64,000 nt of DNA, from assembly GCA_039881145.1 (NCBI GenBank), contig JAYKKI010000037.1, forward strand, positions 21,977,501 through 22,041,500, in the 5' to 3' direction. Source of the DNA: Druceiella hillmani. Lineage: Eukaryota > Arthropoda > Insecta > Lepidoptera > Hepialidae. The translations under genes were made by a program, and so were the position numbers. The notes beneath the pieces were generated by a model, which was not told the origin of the DNA, did no database searches, and saw nothing but the letters and a program-made list of their open reading frames with translations. The first letter of the stretch is position 1; each line of letters starts with the position of its first letter. This document shows positions 30,770-43,415 of this stretch, piece after piece.

Positions 30770-31400
30770 AATCACTGGGAAAATTTTAGAGTGCAAATTG
30801 CTGGGAGAATTTTATTATCTTTTTGGCAACTGCTGTCTTCCCTTTTTAATGGAAAAAAGCCTTTATGGTGCCCATACCTAAAATTATATTACCTACGCAA
30901 CCCAAGGATTTTCGGCCTATATCTATTTTATCGCTTCTATCCAAAATGTTTGAACGTATTTTTCATGGTCAACTCGTTACTTTCTTCAATTCTTATAAGT
31001 CTCTAAAGTCATCAGTCCGGCTTTAAAGCTAGTCACTGTACCTCAACTAACATTGTTAAGGTTACTGATGATATGCGCTTGGCTATGGATAATACACAAG
31101 TCACAGTCCTTGTGCTCGATTTCAGCAGTGCATTGATATTCTATGAAATATTATAATATATCCCAACATTCTCTTGAGTGTTTAGTTCATGTCTCCGTGG
31201 ACGCAGGCAATGTGTTACGTGAACTGATCTTGCCGCTGGTATACCTCAAGGTGGAGTTCTATCTCCTCTCCTTTTCTCAGTGTTTATTGATAATGTCGTT
31301 AAAGATATATGTAGCAATTATCATCTTTATGCTAATGACCTACAAATCTAAGCGCATTCAGGACTAAAATCTTTTACAGTCTACTGACTAAATTTCAACA
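30770..31400 (+). pseudogene. Jockey/CR1-like LINE reverse transcriptase fragment
   Basis: Read across three frames, the segment follows the reverse transcriptase order. WKKAFMVPIPK begins near 30850, followed by QPKDFRPISIL and SLLSKMFERIF up to about 31015. After a frameshift come STNIVKVTDDM and VLVLDFSSAL (motif A, about 31110-31137). After another shift comes GIPQGGVLSPLLFSVFIDN from 31238, and the catalytic box reads YAND (31328-31339) instead of YADD, then LQI and a stop. The second catalytic aspartate is thus lost. Together with frameshifts and the absence of endonuclease or 3' tail, this marks a dead fragment. It may belong to the same family as the LINE end at 5413-6303, since the pieces do not overlap in the protein. 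Confidence 0.85.
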
Positions 31401-34400
31401 CGAACTGTTTTGGTTGCCGGGAAGAGATTGCTCATATAGTAATAAGTCCGCATATGTACTATGCATAAGAAGTAATAAATAAAAAACTAGGTGTTTTTTC
31501 TTTTCCTGTTGCTATTATGATCAGTACATATAAATAAAATACAATTAATAGAAAACAACAAAAGTTATGAATTTCTTCTCATCATTAAAAACTATTTATT
31601 AAGGATTTATTATAATAATCTAAACAATATGCCTCATACAAACAGAAGTACAAAAGTTTCTGATGATTTTGTTGTTAATTTAAATGAACCTTAACTCTTG
31701 CTGAATTTATCTATGTTTTTATTACCAATATTGCAGAAAGCAATAGAGAAAGATCATGTAGTCGAGAAGGCTGAAAATGATTAAATAATCGCTCGCATGT
31801 AAATTATTTTTATTTAATAACTAATTTTTCAACCTAGTGGCAATTTGTATATGAGATATAGAAAGTGAAAGAACATGTAGGGTAATTGTTATAATTTTCC
31901 TATAATGTTCCAGTCAGATTTTACCAATGTGGTTTTTGAATGATTTTTAGTTCAGTAGTTTCGGAATTTAGGTGTGTTATTTTAGAATATATTTACATGT
32001 GCTATTTCAAATTAGGAATAAAAATATTTATTTATTCCTCATAGCAATTCCATTCAAATGGTATCCCAAATGACATAAAAATAAAAAAAATTATTATGTA
32101 TCTTGATTTTCCTTCTTTAATCTCATATGAATTTAAAAAAAATTGGCTGGTACTAATATATATGATTCCTCGCCATGTTTGAAATTTAATACAATAAATG
32201 GATTAAGTTTGAAGTACAGATACGTGAGTGACCTTATTAGGGCTTCGTTTCTCCTTTTGAGATAGAGAACAATAAAATATTTGGTTTTTGTTATAATTCC
32301 CGAAATTTTTTCAGGAATATTTTATTAACACGGAAGTCGTTTTGCTTGGCAGTTTTTAGAGAAAATGAGTTTGAATTAATGAAATAGGTGTTTAATTAAA
32401 TCAATGGAACAGTTGTTACATCCGCCTTACTCGTGAAAGGCTTTAGGTATTTCTATACTTACTTGGGCGGAATAAGATGTCAACAGATTTTACCTACAAG
32501 ATTAAGCGTACCGCTAACTGTGCTATGAATTTGATTATTAAGCAAGTGGAAAGTTGCACGTTTTAGCTATTCTCATTTTATTGGAAAAGCCATTCTTTTA
32601 TCCTTTTGATTGACTAAGCATTCCATGTTTCTTTTGGATTAAAGTTTGTTTTTTTGTTAATAAAATTATTCTTATTTTAAGCTTATTCGAAAAATTAAGT
32701 TACATCGGGTTGTTAGACATTCTTGACACCTTTACGTTTAAAGATTATTTTTTAATTCATATTGCAACAGAAATTTGTTTTTCTAGTGTTTAAAAATTAT
32801 AATTTTATTTTAGTATATTTTTGCGCGAAATGTATTTAGTAATATTAGTTACTTTTTATTGCCATCGAAATAATCAATCTTCTTTTCTAAAAGTATTTTA
32901 TAGTGAAAATAGCTTTAAAACTCTTCAAAATTTTATAATTGTATGAAAAATTATATGTAACAAAATATATATACTACTTTGCCATAAGCGGCCTATAAAA
33001 TACAGAGTTAGGAGAAATATGGGAAGAATAGAATATGGGGAATTTATGGGAAATTGATTCTTATATTTTGATACGACATTTACATTTTTCGTAAAATGTA
33101 TTAAATAACAGTCCTTCAGATGATTTTTTGTAAGTGAGCAAATATCAAAAACATGTTTGTGTGAAACACCAAACGGAGCTGTGCCTTACAATATTTGAAA
33201 AATGAAATAAAATTTAATGTCAAATGAAAAGTTTATTTAACTTACAATCCCATGTCTTTTTGACTGACTGACATCTGACGTATTCTCTGGCTAATTTTCT
33301 TTTTTTCAATTTGCGCTGTCGCACCTTATGTTTAATTTAAATAAAACGAAACAATAAAATGACATGCACGCAGATGAAAAAATAACGAACATTCCTCAAG
33401 CCCTAATCATATCATTTGTAAATTCCATGATATTACTTGCAAAATTATTAGTGGCCAATACATGCTATGTAAATAAATATAATTAAGCAGTAAACATTTA
33501 TTATAAGAGAAGGTATTTCAGATTTATTCTTATTGTTTGCCCATCTAACTTATAATATTACCTTTCCTCATGATAATTCAGGGAAACATGTGTACGTACA
33601 TATTAACATAAGGAAACTGAATTTGTTTTTTATGTTTTTAAGGAAGCTAGGAATAAAAAAAAGTGTAACTATATTAGCTATATCATGTGTTCTAGGGTTT
33701 AATAGTTCGTTTCAGAAAAATTATGTGCATATTTCCACTGATATTTTCACATATTTATTTTCCAATGTTTTCTCTAGTGAAACTGATTAAAAATTTAATT
33801 TTGAGCTGTAAATATTATTGAATAATTAAATGTATTTATGATTTTGGGTCAATTTAATTATACATTAATTAGTTTATTTCAAGCATTTCTATCTATAAAT
33901 TTAAAGATATCTATACGCGTTTAGTCATGTTTAATAATAAGTTCAAGACCAACTATTAAAATAATTAAAAGGTTTCATAGCAATTACGATTTCAGAAAAT
34001 TGTATTAAAGGCGCAGTACAAATTTTCTTCGCATTTACTCTATCAAAAATGTGTACGTATTAAATACACATGTTGATATTTATAATTAATTCTACGCAAG
34101 TAAACTCGGGGGCACAGCAAGTCAATAATATTTTTGACATTTTTCACTATTCATTACAATTAACCCTAGTATTCATTCTTGAAACTTCACTCGCGTTTAA
34201 CTACGAAGACTGTAATGAAATTTCAGTTAAAGACTGATTGATGATGTTGATTTTGAATTATTACATTAACTATATCTCGAATCACGGAAAATATGGCACT
34301 AAATTTGGACTTTGATTATTTCTAATTGGTACAAAATATACGACGATACCGTATAGAGTCTGGTATTTAATTGTTTATCCGATTTGAAGCTTGTTTTAAG

Positions 34401-35160
34401 ATTTGAAGCTTTTTTTATGCAAGTGATATGTTTACACCATCCAATTACCTTCTAGGTGACGCCTTGCGTTACTCATACTTGTTCATACGCATCATTTGAT
34501 AGCGAAAGAAACGATGACGTCACGTATCACAACTGCTTTATACAAGTCATTTAAAATATCGCAAGAGACGTGTGTGTCTGTTCAGATTATTTTAGGATAT
34601 AATCTTAACCTATTAGTTTTTGTTTCATTAACTATTCGTCATGCTTCAAGGGTCTTCCATGGTTGGAATATTAATAATTTTCGATATCCAGACAATTATG
34701 ATTATGAAATTCAACAACATATCAAAAGCGCAAGTTTATTTGCAAGTCAATGAATAATTTGAAAACTTATTCTTAGTGGTGAAATTCAACATTTTCAGTT
34801 TGGTCAACAGGTTACTATTATGGCAGTGTACATATCAGAGCCGTAAGAGAAATAATTGAATTACCTTTCTATCTTTGATTCATTGCAGAAAATTAATCAA
34901 AACCATTTTTTTAGTAGTATATAATAAATATGGGTATCTGAACCTCATTCAGATTTTTCACGTAAATAATAAAATTTAAGAGTGGAGGAGCACTATCTGA
35001 TCTTTTGAAGATTTGTATTTAGCTGAGAACAGATTTGTTTAGCCCTATCAAAAAATATATGTGATGGTTTTCAATTGATTTTAAAAGAATTTTTGCTCTG
35101 ACACCCTTTTAGAAGGTATCAGAAAAAGAGTAAAAATTTTCCGAAGAAACACAAATAATG
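31401..35160. other. AT-rich spacer
   Basis: No gene recognised. A repeat fragment lies at 32222-32290. A stretch near 32455-32560 reads weakly like LINE sequence (YLG..., then YKIKRTANCAMN) but is too short to call. Open frames at 33533-33790 and 34496-34753 show no motifs. Confidence 0.45.
32222..32290 (-). repeat. Fragment of AGGGTTCCGT-type repeat
   Basis: GTGAGTGACCTTATTAGGGC continues as TTCGTTTCTCCTTTTGAGA. This corresponds to the same end of the family as 4102-4160 and lies in the same orientation. Confidence 0.6.
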
Positions 35161-35164
35161 GTAT

Positions 35165-35255
35165 AAATAAATAAATATATACATGTATGTGTGTATGTGC
35201 ATGTGTGTGAGCGTATATATGTGTATTCACACGAACTCATAGACACACACAGAAA
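35165..35255. repeat. Imperfect (TG)n/(AC)n tract
   Basis: ATGTATGTGTGTATGTGCAT and neighbours, followed by ACACACAC, form an impure purine-pyrimidine tract. Confidence 0.85.
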
Positions 35256-37579
35256 AATAAATATGATGAAATTAAAAGGATTTTGATTTTTTCCCTTTGG
35301 CTAGGGAATAAAAAAACAAGTATGAATTATTAAACAAAAATATATATTTTACAATATTATCTCCTTTCACTGTATTCAGCAAATTGAAGCTGATTTTTTT
35401 TTTAATATGTTATCCAGTACATTTTAGATAAACTCCACTGCTATTTTTATAATTTTGACGGCCACTTTCAAGAATATATATAGAACCTCTAGAACAATAT
35501 AAAGTACTGAAATAGAATAAAGATTTAAAAACTAAAATACGGCCGAGAAAAAATGTTCTTCTAGGGTTAATAAACTATGATACTTTTTTATATAAGCGAA
35601 ATGATACTTTTTTGCATAAGCGAAATTTTGCTTTTATTGCAGATGGTGCAGAGCAGTCAGGCCCGTATGGAAAAATAATTTGAAATTCTTATAACCTCAG
35701 AGATATTCTCAATCATTTACTATACAAGACGTATGATGTTTAAAAATAGTTTTGATGACTTCATTTACCCCTATGGGATTTACAAATAGATATTTTTGAA
35801 TCTTGACTAACGCAACAAATGCGAGTTAATAGGATTTGTGTGCCAATTTTCATAATGTGTCAAGTTTCTACGTCAAAATGTTTCTATAGAAAACAGCGTA
35901 GACATTTCCAAAATATTTCTAGAATATTCATACAAAAATTTTCGGAAAAAATGATTCTGGACTCTTTTAATTTATACCCAAAAATATAACTAAAATGGAT
36001 AGAAAACATATAACTTATTTCAATTATTGTTACATTTTTTTATAAACATATGCGCGTTAATATACTTCATTATGCCAAATTTTAAGTCACGTAAAATGTT
36101 TTGAGCTTTATCAGGGAGCGTGGTATGACAATTTGGAAATTATAATTTTTTTAAATTGTATTAGTCTGCTTTAGAAAAGTGGGAGGCGCCATATATTGTT
36201 ACCCTTCCCTACTCTTCCCAGCCCCTGCCCTTCTCCATAAGTCGTCCCCCGAGTCCAAGTAATTCATTTCTTATATTAACTTAAAATAACTTGTATTTCA
36301 GCTCGGATCTTATTTGATTCCAAAAATAACTTTAACCTGTATAAAAGTAATTTGTAGCTTAGCTTAATCGTTAAGCTAAATCACTTTAACGGGCTGAATT
36401 TCTATTCACTAATTTATATCGCGCACTATATTTAACGAACCAAGTTTTTATAATGGAATTTCACGATTTTTAAGAAACATTTAAACAAAAGAAGAACTTA
36501 GGAACTTTCGATTCTAATTGGTACTTTAAGCCTTATCTAAGTAGAACTTTTAATTGAAATATATTGAGTTATTTTTATGTTATGCTAAAACAAAGGACTA
36601 AGAGATAAATAAAAAAAATGAGCAGAAAGACGAAACCTTCTTTAAGAAGTATTTTGAAAAGGGCAAATGTAGTCTACATTTCAATATGACCATTAAAGAT
36701 TATGCAAGTAACACCAGTATTTAATCCGTTCAGCAGTTTGTATATGATATCAGACAAATGCATGAAAAATAAATTTAACATAACCGGTCGATCTGAGATA
36801 AGCTTACATAGCATATTACACTGCTTCCAAAGTAATCGTATATAGAAAAGAGAGGATGTCAAGCATTACAGAGAAAAGGTTGGACAAACCAAAGTTGCTT
36901 AAATAATGTAATGTTACTTCTCTTGTACAGTCCATTAGACTCAACGTGTTTTAAAGGCCTTTAGTTTCTAACCATAGCGCAGCCAAAGAAGGGTAACACT
37001 GTATGTACGTATCTTTGTATGGATGTTTTATGGTAGCCCAAAAACTGCTGAATCGATTTTAGCATTTAAGGTATTAGTTGGTTTTGTATTTAATATAAGA
37101 GTGTTTTTAAGACAAACATTTTGGCGGAAATATAAAAAAACGAAACTGAAAAAAAATCTTATTGAAAAGAATTCGTCATGTTTTTAAAAATGTTTATGAG
37201 GTTTTCTTAACCATTTTTTTTAAACATGATAAAATTGTCAGGTTTGATATACAGATAATTAAAATTATATTGAACCATGTGCATGACAATAAGCTACCAA
37301 AAAGGATATAATAAAAACTAAGCTATGAAAAACTAAACTGCTTCAAAAAATCTGAAAATTACAAAACAATATCTGTAATCATAATTTCCCTGAAGGATAA
37401 CAGTCACTGAATTTTCAAGACGTAGGCCGTGTTAAATTTTGACACATGTTTTCCTACTTTTCACACTTTTTTTAATTTTATATATTTAATCGGTTCAGTG
37501 TCCGAAAGTAACCTTATATGGTTAAAATTTTAGACAATAAATAACAGAGAGAAGTTGTATTTCTTATATGCTCTATTTT
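35256..37579. other. AT-rich spacer with a pyrimidine-rich patch
   Basis: At 36180-36262 a G+C-richer block (GGGAGGCGCC, then CCCTTCCCTACTCTTCCC) stands out and is probably the edge of an old repeat. A minus-strand frame at 36674-36862 is not recognisable. No gene called. Confidence 0.45.
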
Positions 37580-37617
37580 AAAACAATTTTTCCTTTAATC
37601 TAAGGAAAAATTGTTTT
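37580..37617. repeat. Perfect 16-bp hairpin, 6-nt loop
   Basis: AAAACAATTTTTCCTT at 37580-37595 is the exact reverse complement of 37602-37617. Confidence 0.9.
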
Positions 37618-40579
37618 TGAAAATGCTAATTATACCTTTTAATCACTTTTGCAACTTGTTACTTGAACAAGGTTCGTAAATCATTATTATCACAATAGTT
37701 AAAGGCATCACACTTAAACTTGTACTAGGTTTTGTACTAGGATTGATGTGATTCGTATCACACGTATACGTACCTAGTATAGATCATAATGATATAATAA
37801 AATAATAGTGTTATCGAGAAATAATCATTCTAATTTCATTAGTTGTTTTAAGCAAAATTAATAATTTCATATATACGTGACAACTAATATTTTGGAGTAA
37901 ATACTAGGTAGTACTTTATTTGCATTTAGTTAATTAAAGTATTTTATTCTAACGCATGTGGTCGTATCGATTACCATCTTAGTTTAAAGTAAATAAGTAC
38001 AGACTATTAGAAACTTAATAAGATTTTTATATTTTTTTTCAAAATTATTTTATAACTGGAAAATTTGTCTTTGTAAATTACCTTTTCTTTTTACTTTCAG
38101 TACAAAGTCAAAATTATTAAGTTACCCAGTCAATACTTCAACTACTCATGTTCATTCATATATATGAAATATGAAACCGAGAAATTTCCATTTTGATATC
38201 GTTTGAATATAAGAAATAAAAATGTATGCTTAAGCTGGATAAAAAAATCATTAAATTCTACTGTTTTTCACCTGAAACATCGAAAGGAAAACAAAAACTT
38301 TTATTACAGATTTTCCAAAAGTCCAGTTTGCAACACATTAATTTTCCTCTTTTTTCCCCTTTTATGATATCGATTTTCTAAATTACTGAAGATATTATTG
38401 TTGAAGGAACTATTTTTTTATTATTTTTTTTAATTCCTGGTCAATTCAAGTAAATTCATTTAAACTACAAAAAGATAATTATAGAAAAATAAGCTCTTCA
38501 AATACAACAAGAATGTATTCTACCTTGCTGCTTGTATACTTATGCATATATAAATTGTTAAAGTTATAATCATATAAATATTTCGCTTAGCATGTTTTTC
38601 AAATAATGTCTGTGTAAAATGATTTTATACTCCGCATGCCGCTTTATCCAAGAAGCAATAGTTAGTGACAGCATTGATTATCTTCAACTACCAACAACAT
38701 GAAATAAAAAGGAATAAGATAACGGCAAACGAAATATTTTTAGATGAATTTAAATCTTGCATATCATGAGTCTTAAAGACTTAAACTAGTGACAAAATCC
38801 CCTTTAAAAGCAGATTTTAATTACATGTGAAGCAAATTAAAAAACGAAAAAATTAATTATGTGAATGCGCGAATAAACATGAGATTACTAATTATTAAAT
38901 ATCACGAAACATACTTATTACTAAAGATACCACACTTCCGACATCTTTGACGCAAAAGAATGCTTGCATGACGAAGCATAAAAATCTCTAATTAAAATTA
39001 AATTTATCTACGCAAATATTACCTAAAAATGTCTTTGTTTTGAATTTGGGTTTATTTGTTATAATAACAACTTTTCATTGATACTAAGTTTAGTTAACGA
39101 GGCAATTATTAATAGCTTTCTTTTTCATATTTTCAACTATGTATTAATTGGGAGAAGAAACTGCTCTCAACCTTAGTTTCGTTGGTGACGTTACAAACCT
39201 TTGTTTTGATCATTTTTACTTTCTCACTTTCAAAATTTTAGCATTAATGAAATGTGATGAATGATTACTTAAATTCATCTATCTCAATTGTGGTAGTAAT
39301 TCATTAAATGTGACTGTAAGAGTCGCCCTTCTTCGGACATAAGGATATACAAATAAAACGAAGCGAATATTCATTTATTTCCTATAAAAGGTGTTTTTCT
39401 TTTAGAGGTGTAGACCAACTCCGAAGAGATTAATATTGTTTTAAAATGTTATTTTGGTCTGAAATTGAATGTGAAAAACACGACTCAAACGACGACACGA
39501 TTCGAAGTTTAAATCAAACTAATGAAAAGGATGAACGAAATAATCATCTTTATTATTTTAATGAATTAATTTTAGTAACTGAAATAGCTTATCGTAACTA
39601 TTTTAATTTAATAGTTACAACACAACATACGTTAAATAGTAGAATAAGTGGAATAATAAATGGAATAATACTATAATAACTACGGACACGTTAAAATTGT
39701 ATCACAAACACAAACGTATTTATATAATTTACAAAAAATCTAATAAGTAAAGCATGAGAATAACTCGCATAACAAGAATTCCATGTACATTTCGGAAGTT
39801 ATAAATGTTTTATGGATGTTTTCTCGAAATATCTAATCACATTTTATGAACCCTGATTTTATTCCTCATTTTTATTTCAGTAGTTTTGGAAATAAAGGTA
39901 ATCATTTTTGCATATTTTTCGAACACATTTTTAAGTATATAAATTAAAACAATAGAAAATATATTTTTATGTTTCTCATGGTAATAAAATGATTTCAAAA
40001 ATGGCAATTTAATGAGTTCAACAATTCGATGTTTTTAAACGAAAAAAAATTAATATTTTGGAATAAACTTCATGTGCGCCTATAGATTAGGGGTAATTTT
40101 AATTGAGAGAAATAGCAAAAGTAGGCTTTTCTCAGACTGTCACGGCTAACATCAAGGTGTGACGTTAACATGAATATGAAAATAAGCTATTTACGCGTAT
40201 ATGAAGGAATAAATATTTATTGCTCATAAATAAATTGAATTCCGATAGTTAAGCAAAATAATAGCGGTAAGAAAACATTAACCAGAAAAGGTTTACTTTA
40301 AAATCTGGAAACCTTATACCAATAGAGCTGGGACTTTGTATCACCTCTACTTCAGTTTTTATGTAGAAATAAAATTTAATGTAGCTTCGGCACCATGAAT
40401 TTCTCCATAATGTCAAAAAATCAGAAATAATTTCCTCTTATGTTATTATTTTTGGGACTAGCAGAATCATATAAACCCTTTTCTTTAAACCCACTATGAA
40501 ACTATACTTTTACTAAAACTACCAAATACGAATTTATAATGAATTATCCATAGGCATAAATTGTAACGCACGTACTCAC
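37618..40579. other. AT-rich spacer
   Basis: No gene recognised. A plus-strand ATG frame at 39446-39676 begins MLFWSEIECEKHDSNDD and lies about 40 bp after a TTTTCTTTTAG acceptor-like site. It lacks any family motif and I leave it uncalled. Confidence 0.4.
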
Positions 40580-40674
40580 CAAGCGAACTTACACCGACGT
40601 GCTTTAGGCGTCCCGGTCTTATCGCGTACTTTAGTTTTACGTGACGTGTGTGCGCCGCCTGAAGCAGTATTCAT
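40580..40674 (-). CDS. Candidate first coding exon, unknown gene
   Basis: Inside a CpG-rich patch (about 40566-40720) that contrasts sharply with its surroundings. On the minus strand an ATG at 40674-40672 opens a frame reading MNTASGGAHTSRKTK, then VRDKTGTPKARRCKFA. It runs 31 codons plus 2 nt into a strong donor, CTTG/GTGAGT (GT at 40579-40578). An in-frame TAA lies four codons upstream of the ATG, so this Met is the natural start. The peptide is basic and has no hydrophobic segment, consistent with a soluble, perhaps nuclear N-terminus. I do not recognise the gene. The next exon would lie at lower coordinates but none was identified. A CpG-rich repeat that happens to be open is the alternative. 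Confidence 0.4.
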
Positions 40675-41938
40675 GTCGCACGTGGCTTACATGAGTCGGT
40701 AATTACTTTTCAAATATTGTTCAGCTCGTGTCGAGATATGGAGATAAGGCATAAGGTGTTTTAAGTGAGTTTTTGAATTAATTTACATAAGTAACTTCTA
40801 AAAAATTAGAACCATAATTTCATAGTTAAACAATTTTGTATTTTAGGCAACTGATTACAAAAGTTTAATTATGGTTAACTGAAAGATAATTTGGATTATT
40901 CTTCAGCCACATCTAATTAGTTATATAAATTTATGTAATTTTAATTTTAAATTAAGGTTGGAAAAGAAACAATTAAAAAAAATTCACAAATATCTGTGAA
41001 TTTTTTAACATGGCTTTGTAATTTTTAGAATATATTATTAACTTTTTTAACTAAAAATATAACGGTAACTTTAAAAGGTAATACTGATTAAAGTGAAGAC
41101 TTTCATTTAAAAAATAAACATATTTGGCGCTTACGATAATGGTTAGGTACAAATTATTCATCTTATTCAATATAATTTTGCATTTTTTCAAAATTTTTAA
41201 TAATAATTTCAAGAAAAACGGAAAAATTGGTACTAACTGTATCTACTACGAGAAACGTAACCATTTCGTAGTCGTAACTAGCCAGGCAATTACCAAAGCG
41301 AATAAAGTTACACATCTTAAATATGAAACAATAGAAAAACGTTATAAATTTGTAAAGCACACATTGAAAAAATGAGATCCTCCAAAGTTATACTCTCATA
41401 AATAGTGCGTTTACTCCGTTGAAACTTACAGATTCCAAATATGTAAAGTGGAGTAACTTAAAAGAAAATACTTTTACAAAAAAAATATACCGAATTCAAA
41501 TAACCACCGAATAAGAAGCACAATGAAAATATAAAACTATGAAAACGCTATTATTCAGTTGAAAATTTGTGGTAATATAACGTTTTCGAACATCAGCCAA
41601 TTTTGCAAAATGTTATCTCTATTAAAGGTTTTTGACATCAGTGCCAAGTCGATGCTTCTCTTCTTCCTGATATTCATACCCACTCCTGACATTTTTTCTG
41701 ACATTTACATCCACAGATATAGACGAGTGTTTCATTTCACTTGACACCGACACCAAAAATGTCTGGCAGTAGCAGTATTTTTTCAAATTTTAATTTTATT
41801 CGAAAACAATATTGTACCGCAAAAATTTCAAATAACTACTCATACTTTTATTATTTTATACTTGTACTTCTTATCTAGTGGTTATTTGAAGTCGGTTCAA
41901 CCAAGCTGTTATCCAGAAGTTTATGACCTTACGATGAA
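40675..41938. other. AT-rich spacer; possible promoter side of the exon candidate
   Basis: The first 60 bp continue the CpG-rich patch and would be the 5' side of the minus-strand exon candidate. Beyond that only AT-rich DNA is seen, with a small 9-bp hairpin near 40980-41003. Frames at 41124-41375 and 41559-41744 are not recognisable. Confidence 0.4.
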
Positions 41939-41940
41939 TT

Positions 41941-42039
<99 letters not shown>

Positions 42040-42064
42040 GGTATATATATATATATATATATAT
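41939..42064. repeat. (TA)n microsatellite
   Basis: About 60 TA units with a few ATGTAT or AGGTAT interruptions. A plus-strand frame through it is Tyr-Ile repeat. Confidence 0.98.
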
Positions 42065-42656
42065 TATAAAAATTATAATTACCAAATTTACTTTAAATAT
42101 ACTAAGGATCTAACAACCTTATTTAATGTGCTTTAGAGGAAGGAAGTCGAGTAAGTAAATAAAAAAAATACTTATAAATTGACCAGTACTCAGTTACAGC
42201 TGCGAACGTGAATACAAACTGGAATCAAAGACGGAATGGTAAATATTTTTTTTATTTTTGTGTAAGTATTATCAAACTAAAGTATAATTTGGTATATTTT
42301 TAAGACCATGAATAAGTAAACCGTGAAATTAAGAAGATTCCTTGAATTATGTATTATGTAAAAGATAATCCATAACTATTATAATATTTAAACTAAATTT
42401 AAGGAAAGCGTGTAGATCCATTTAACCTAACTGTAACAGAGTAATAAAAAAAATTAAAAAAATTACAAAGATAAATAACTTTTCGATTTAAATGCTTGAA
42501 TCTTGTGATGGGTGTCATTTTTAAACTAACGGGAATTCAATGACATCTTAATATAATCCTTTTTAGTAATAGGTAAACGTATGTACCTTAGTCATAAACT
42601 ATAACGATTACATAACGTTTTTGATTATATTTTAGAGAGATATATTTTGTTAAAGC

Positions 42657-42666
42657 AATATATATA

Positions 42667-42719
<53 letters not shown>

Positions 42720-42765
42720 CTAAATATATATATGTTTATATACATATATATATATATATATATTG
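42657..42765. repeat. (TA)n tract with inverted flanks
   Basis: Two TA blocks. The first is bounded by AGCAATATATATAT on the left and ATATATATATTGCT on the right, so the whole block is a palindrome with unique ends. Confidence 0.9.
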
Positions 42766-42917
42766 TTTTTTTTTGTATTGTTAAAAATACATTTTCAAGT
42801 TTATTTCACTGCATTATAATTCTCTTTCATAATCGATATCTGGAATTATTTTTCTATTCATATCATTTTCGCATTTCTATTTTGTAAATTAACGTTACAT
42901 CTTACACATCTCAATAT

Positions 42918-42959
42918 AAGCATTCTGAATGTCCAGCTAAGCATTCTGAATGTCCAGGT
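42918..42959 (+). repeat. 21-bp tandem duplication ending in a donor-like site
   Basis: AAGCATTCTGAATGTCCAGC and its final T are repeated at 42939-42959 with one change (C to G), turning CCAGCTAAG into CCAGGTAAG. The second copy therefore ends in a consensus-like CAG/GTAAGA. A 27-codon frame through it would read KHSECPA, KHSECPG. No further evidence of an exon. Confidence 0.9.
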
Positions 42960-43355
42960 AAGACTTTCTCTTCTTAATCATCAGAGATCAGTTGGCACTT
43001 CAATTTTCAACTAGTTATTTTAATTTAGTAAATTATCAGATATATTCATGCCCATTTGCATTTTAGTCAATAGACAAAATTTATTGAAATTATGTTTAAT
43101 AACAGATCATATCGAATTTATATTACATTTCGGGTGAACACACTTTTAGGTAAAATTGTAATTATTATATTAAATATAAGCTTTTCTTTCCATTGTATTG
43201 AATTCCATAACATCTTTCAAGGTAATATTTGATACATTTTTATACTTCGATTTGATTACTATTGCGGGAAGGTTTGGTGTTGTTTTATATATCCGTAATC
43301 CTTCTATTTGTCACCTAATTTTAGAATAACCGTAAACTTATGTGACATTTTCTAA

Positions 43356-43415
43356 CAATTAGGTTGTAGATTGAGTATTTCGTAAAAACGAGATACTCAA
43401 TCTACAACCAAATTG
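43356..43415. repeat. 21-27-bp hairpin with 6-nt loop
   Basis: GGTTGTAGATTGAGTATTTCG at 43362-43382 pairs with 43389-43409 with one mismatch. Pairing continues loosely to CAATT/AATTG on the outside. Confidence 0.9.

Noticed and set aside
32455..32560. Possible LINE fragment (YLG..., YKIKRTANCAMN)
   Set aside because: Too short and needs a frameshift. No catalytic or neighbouring motif was found.
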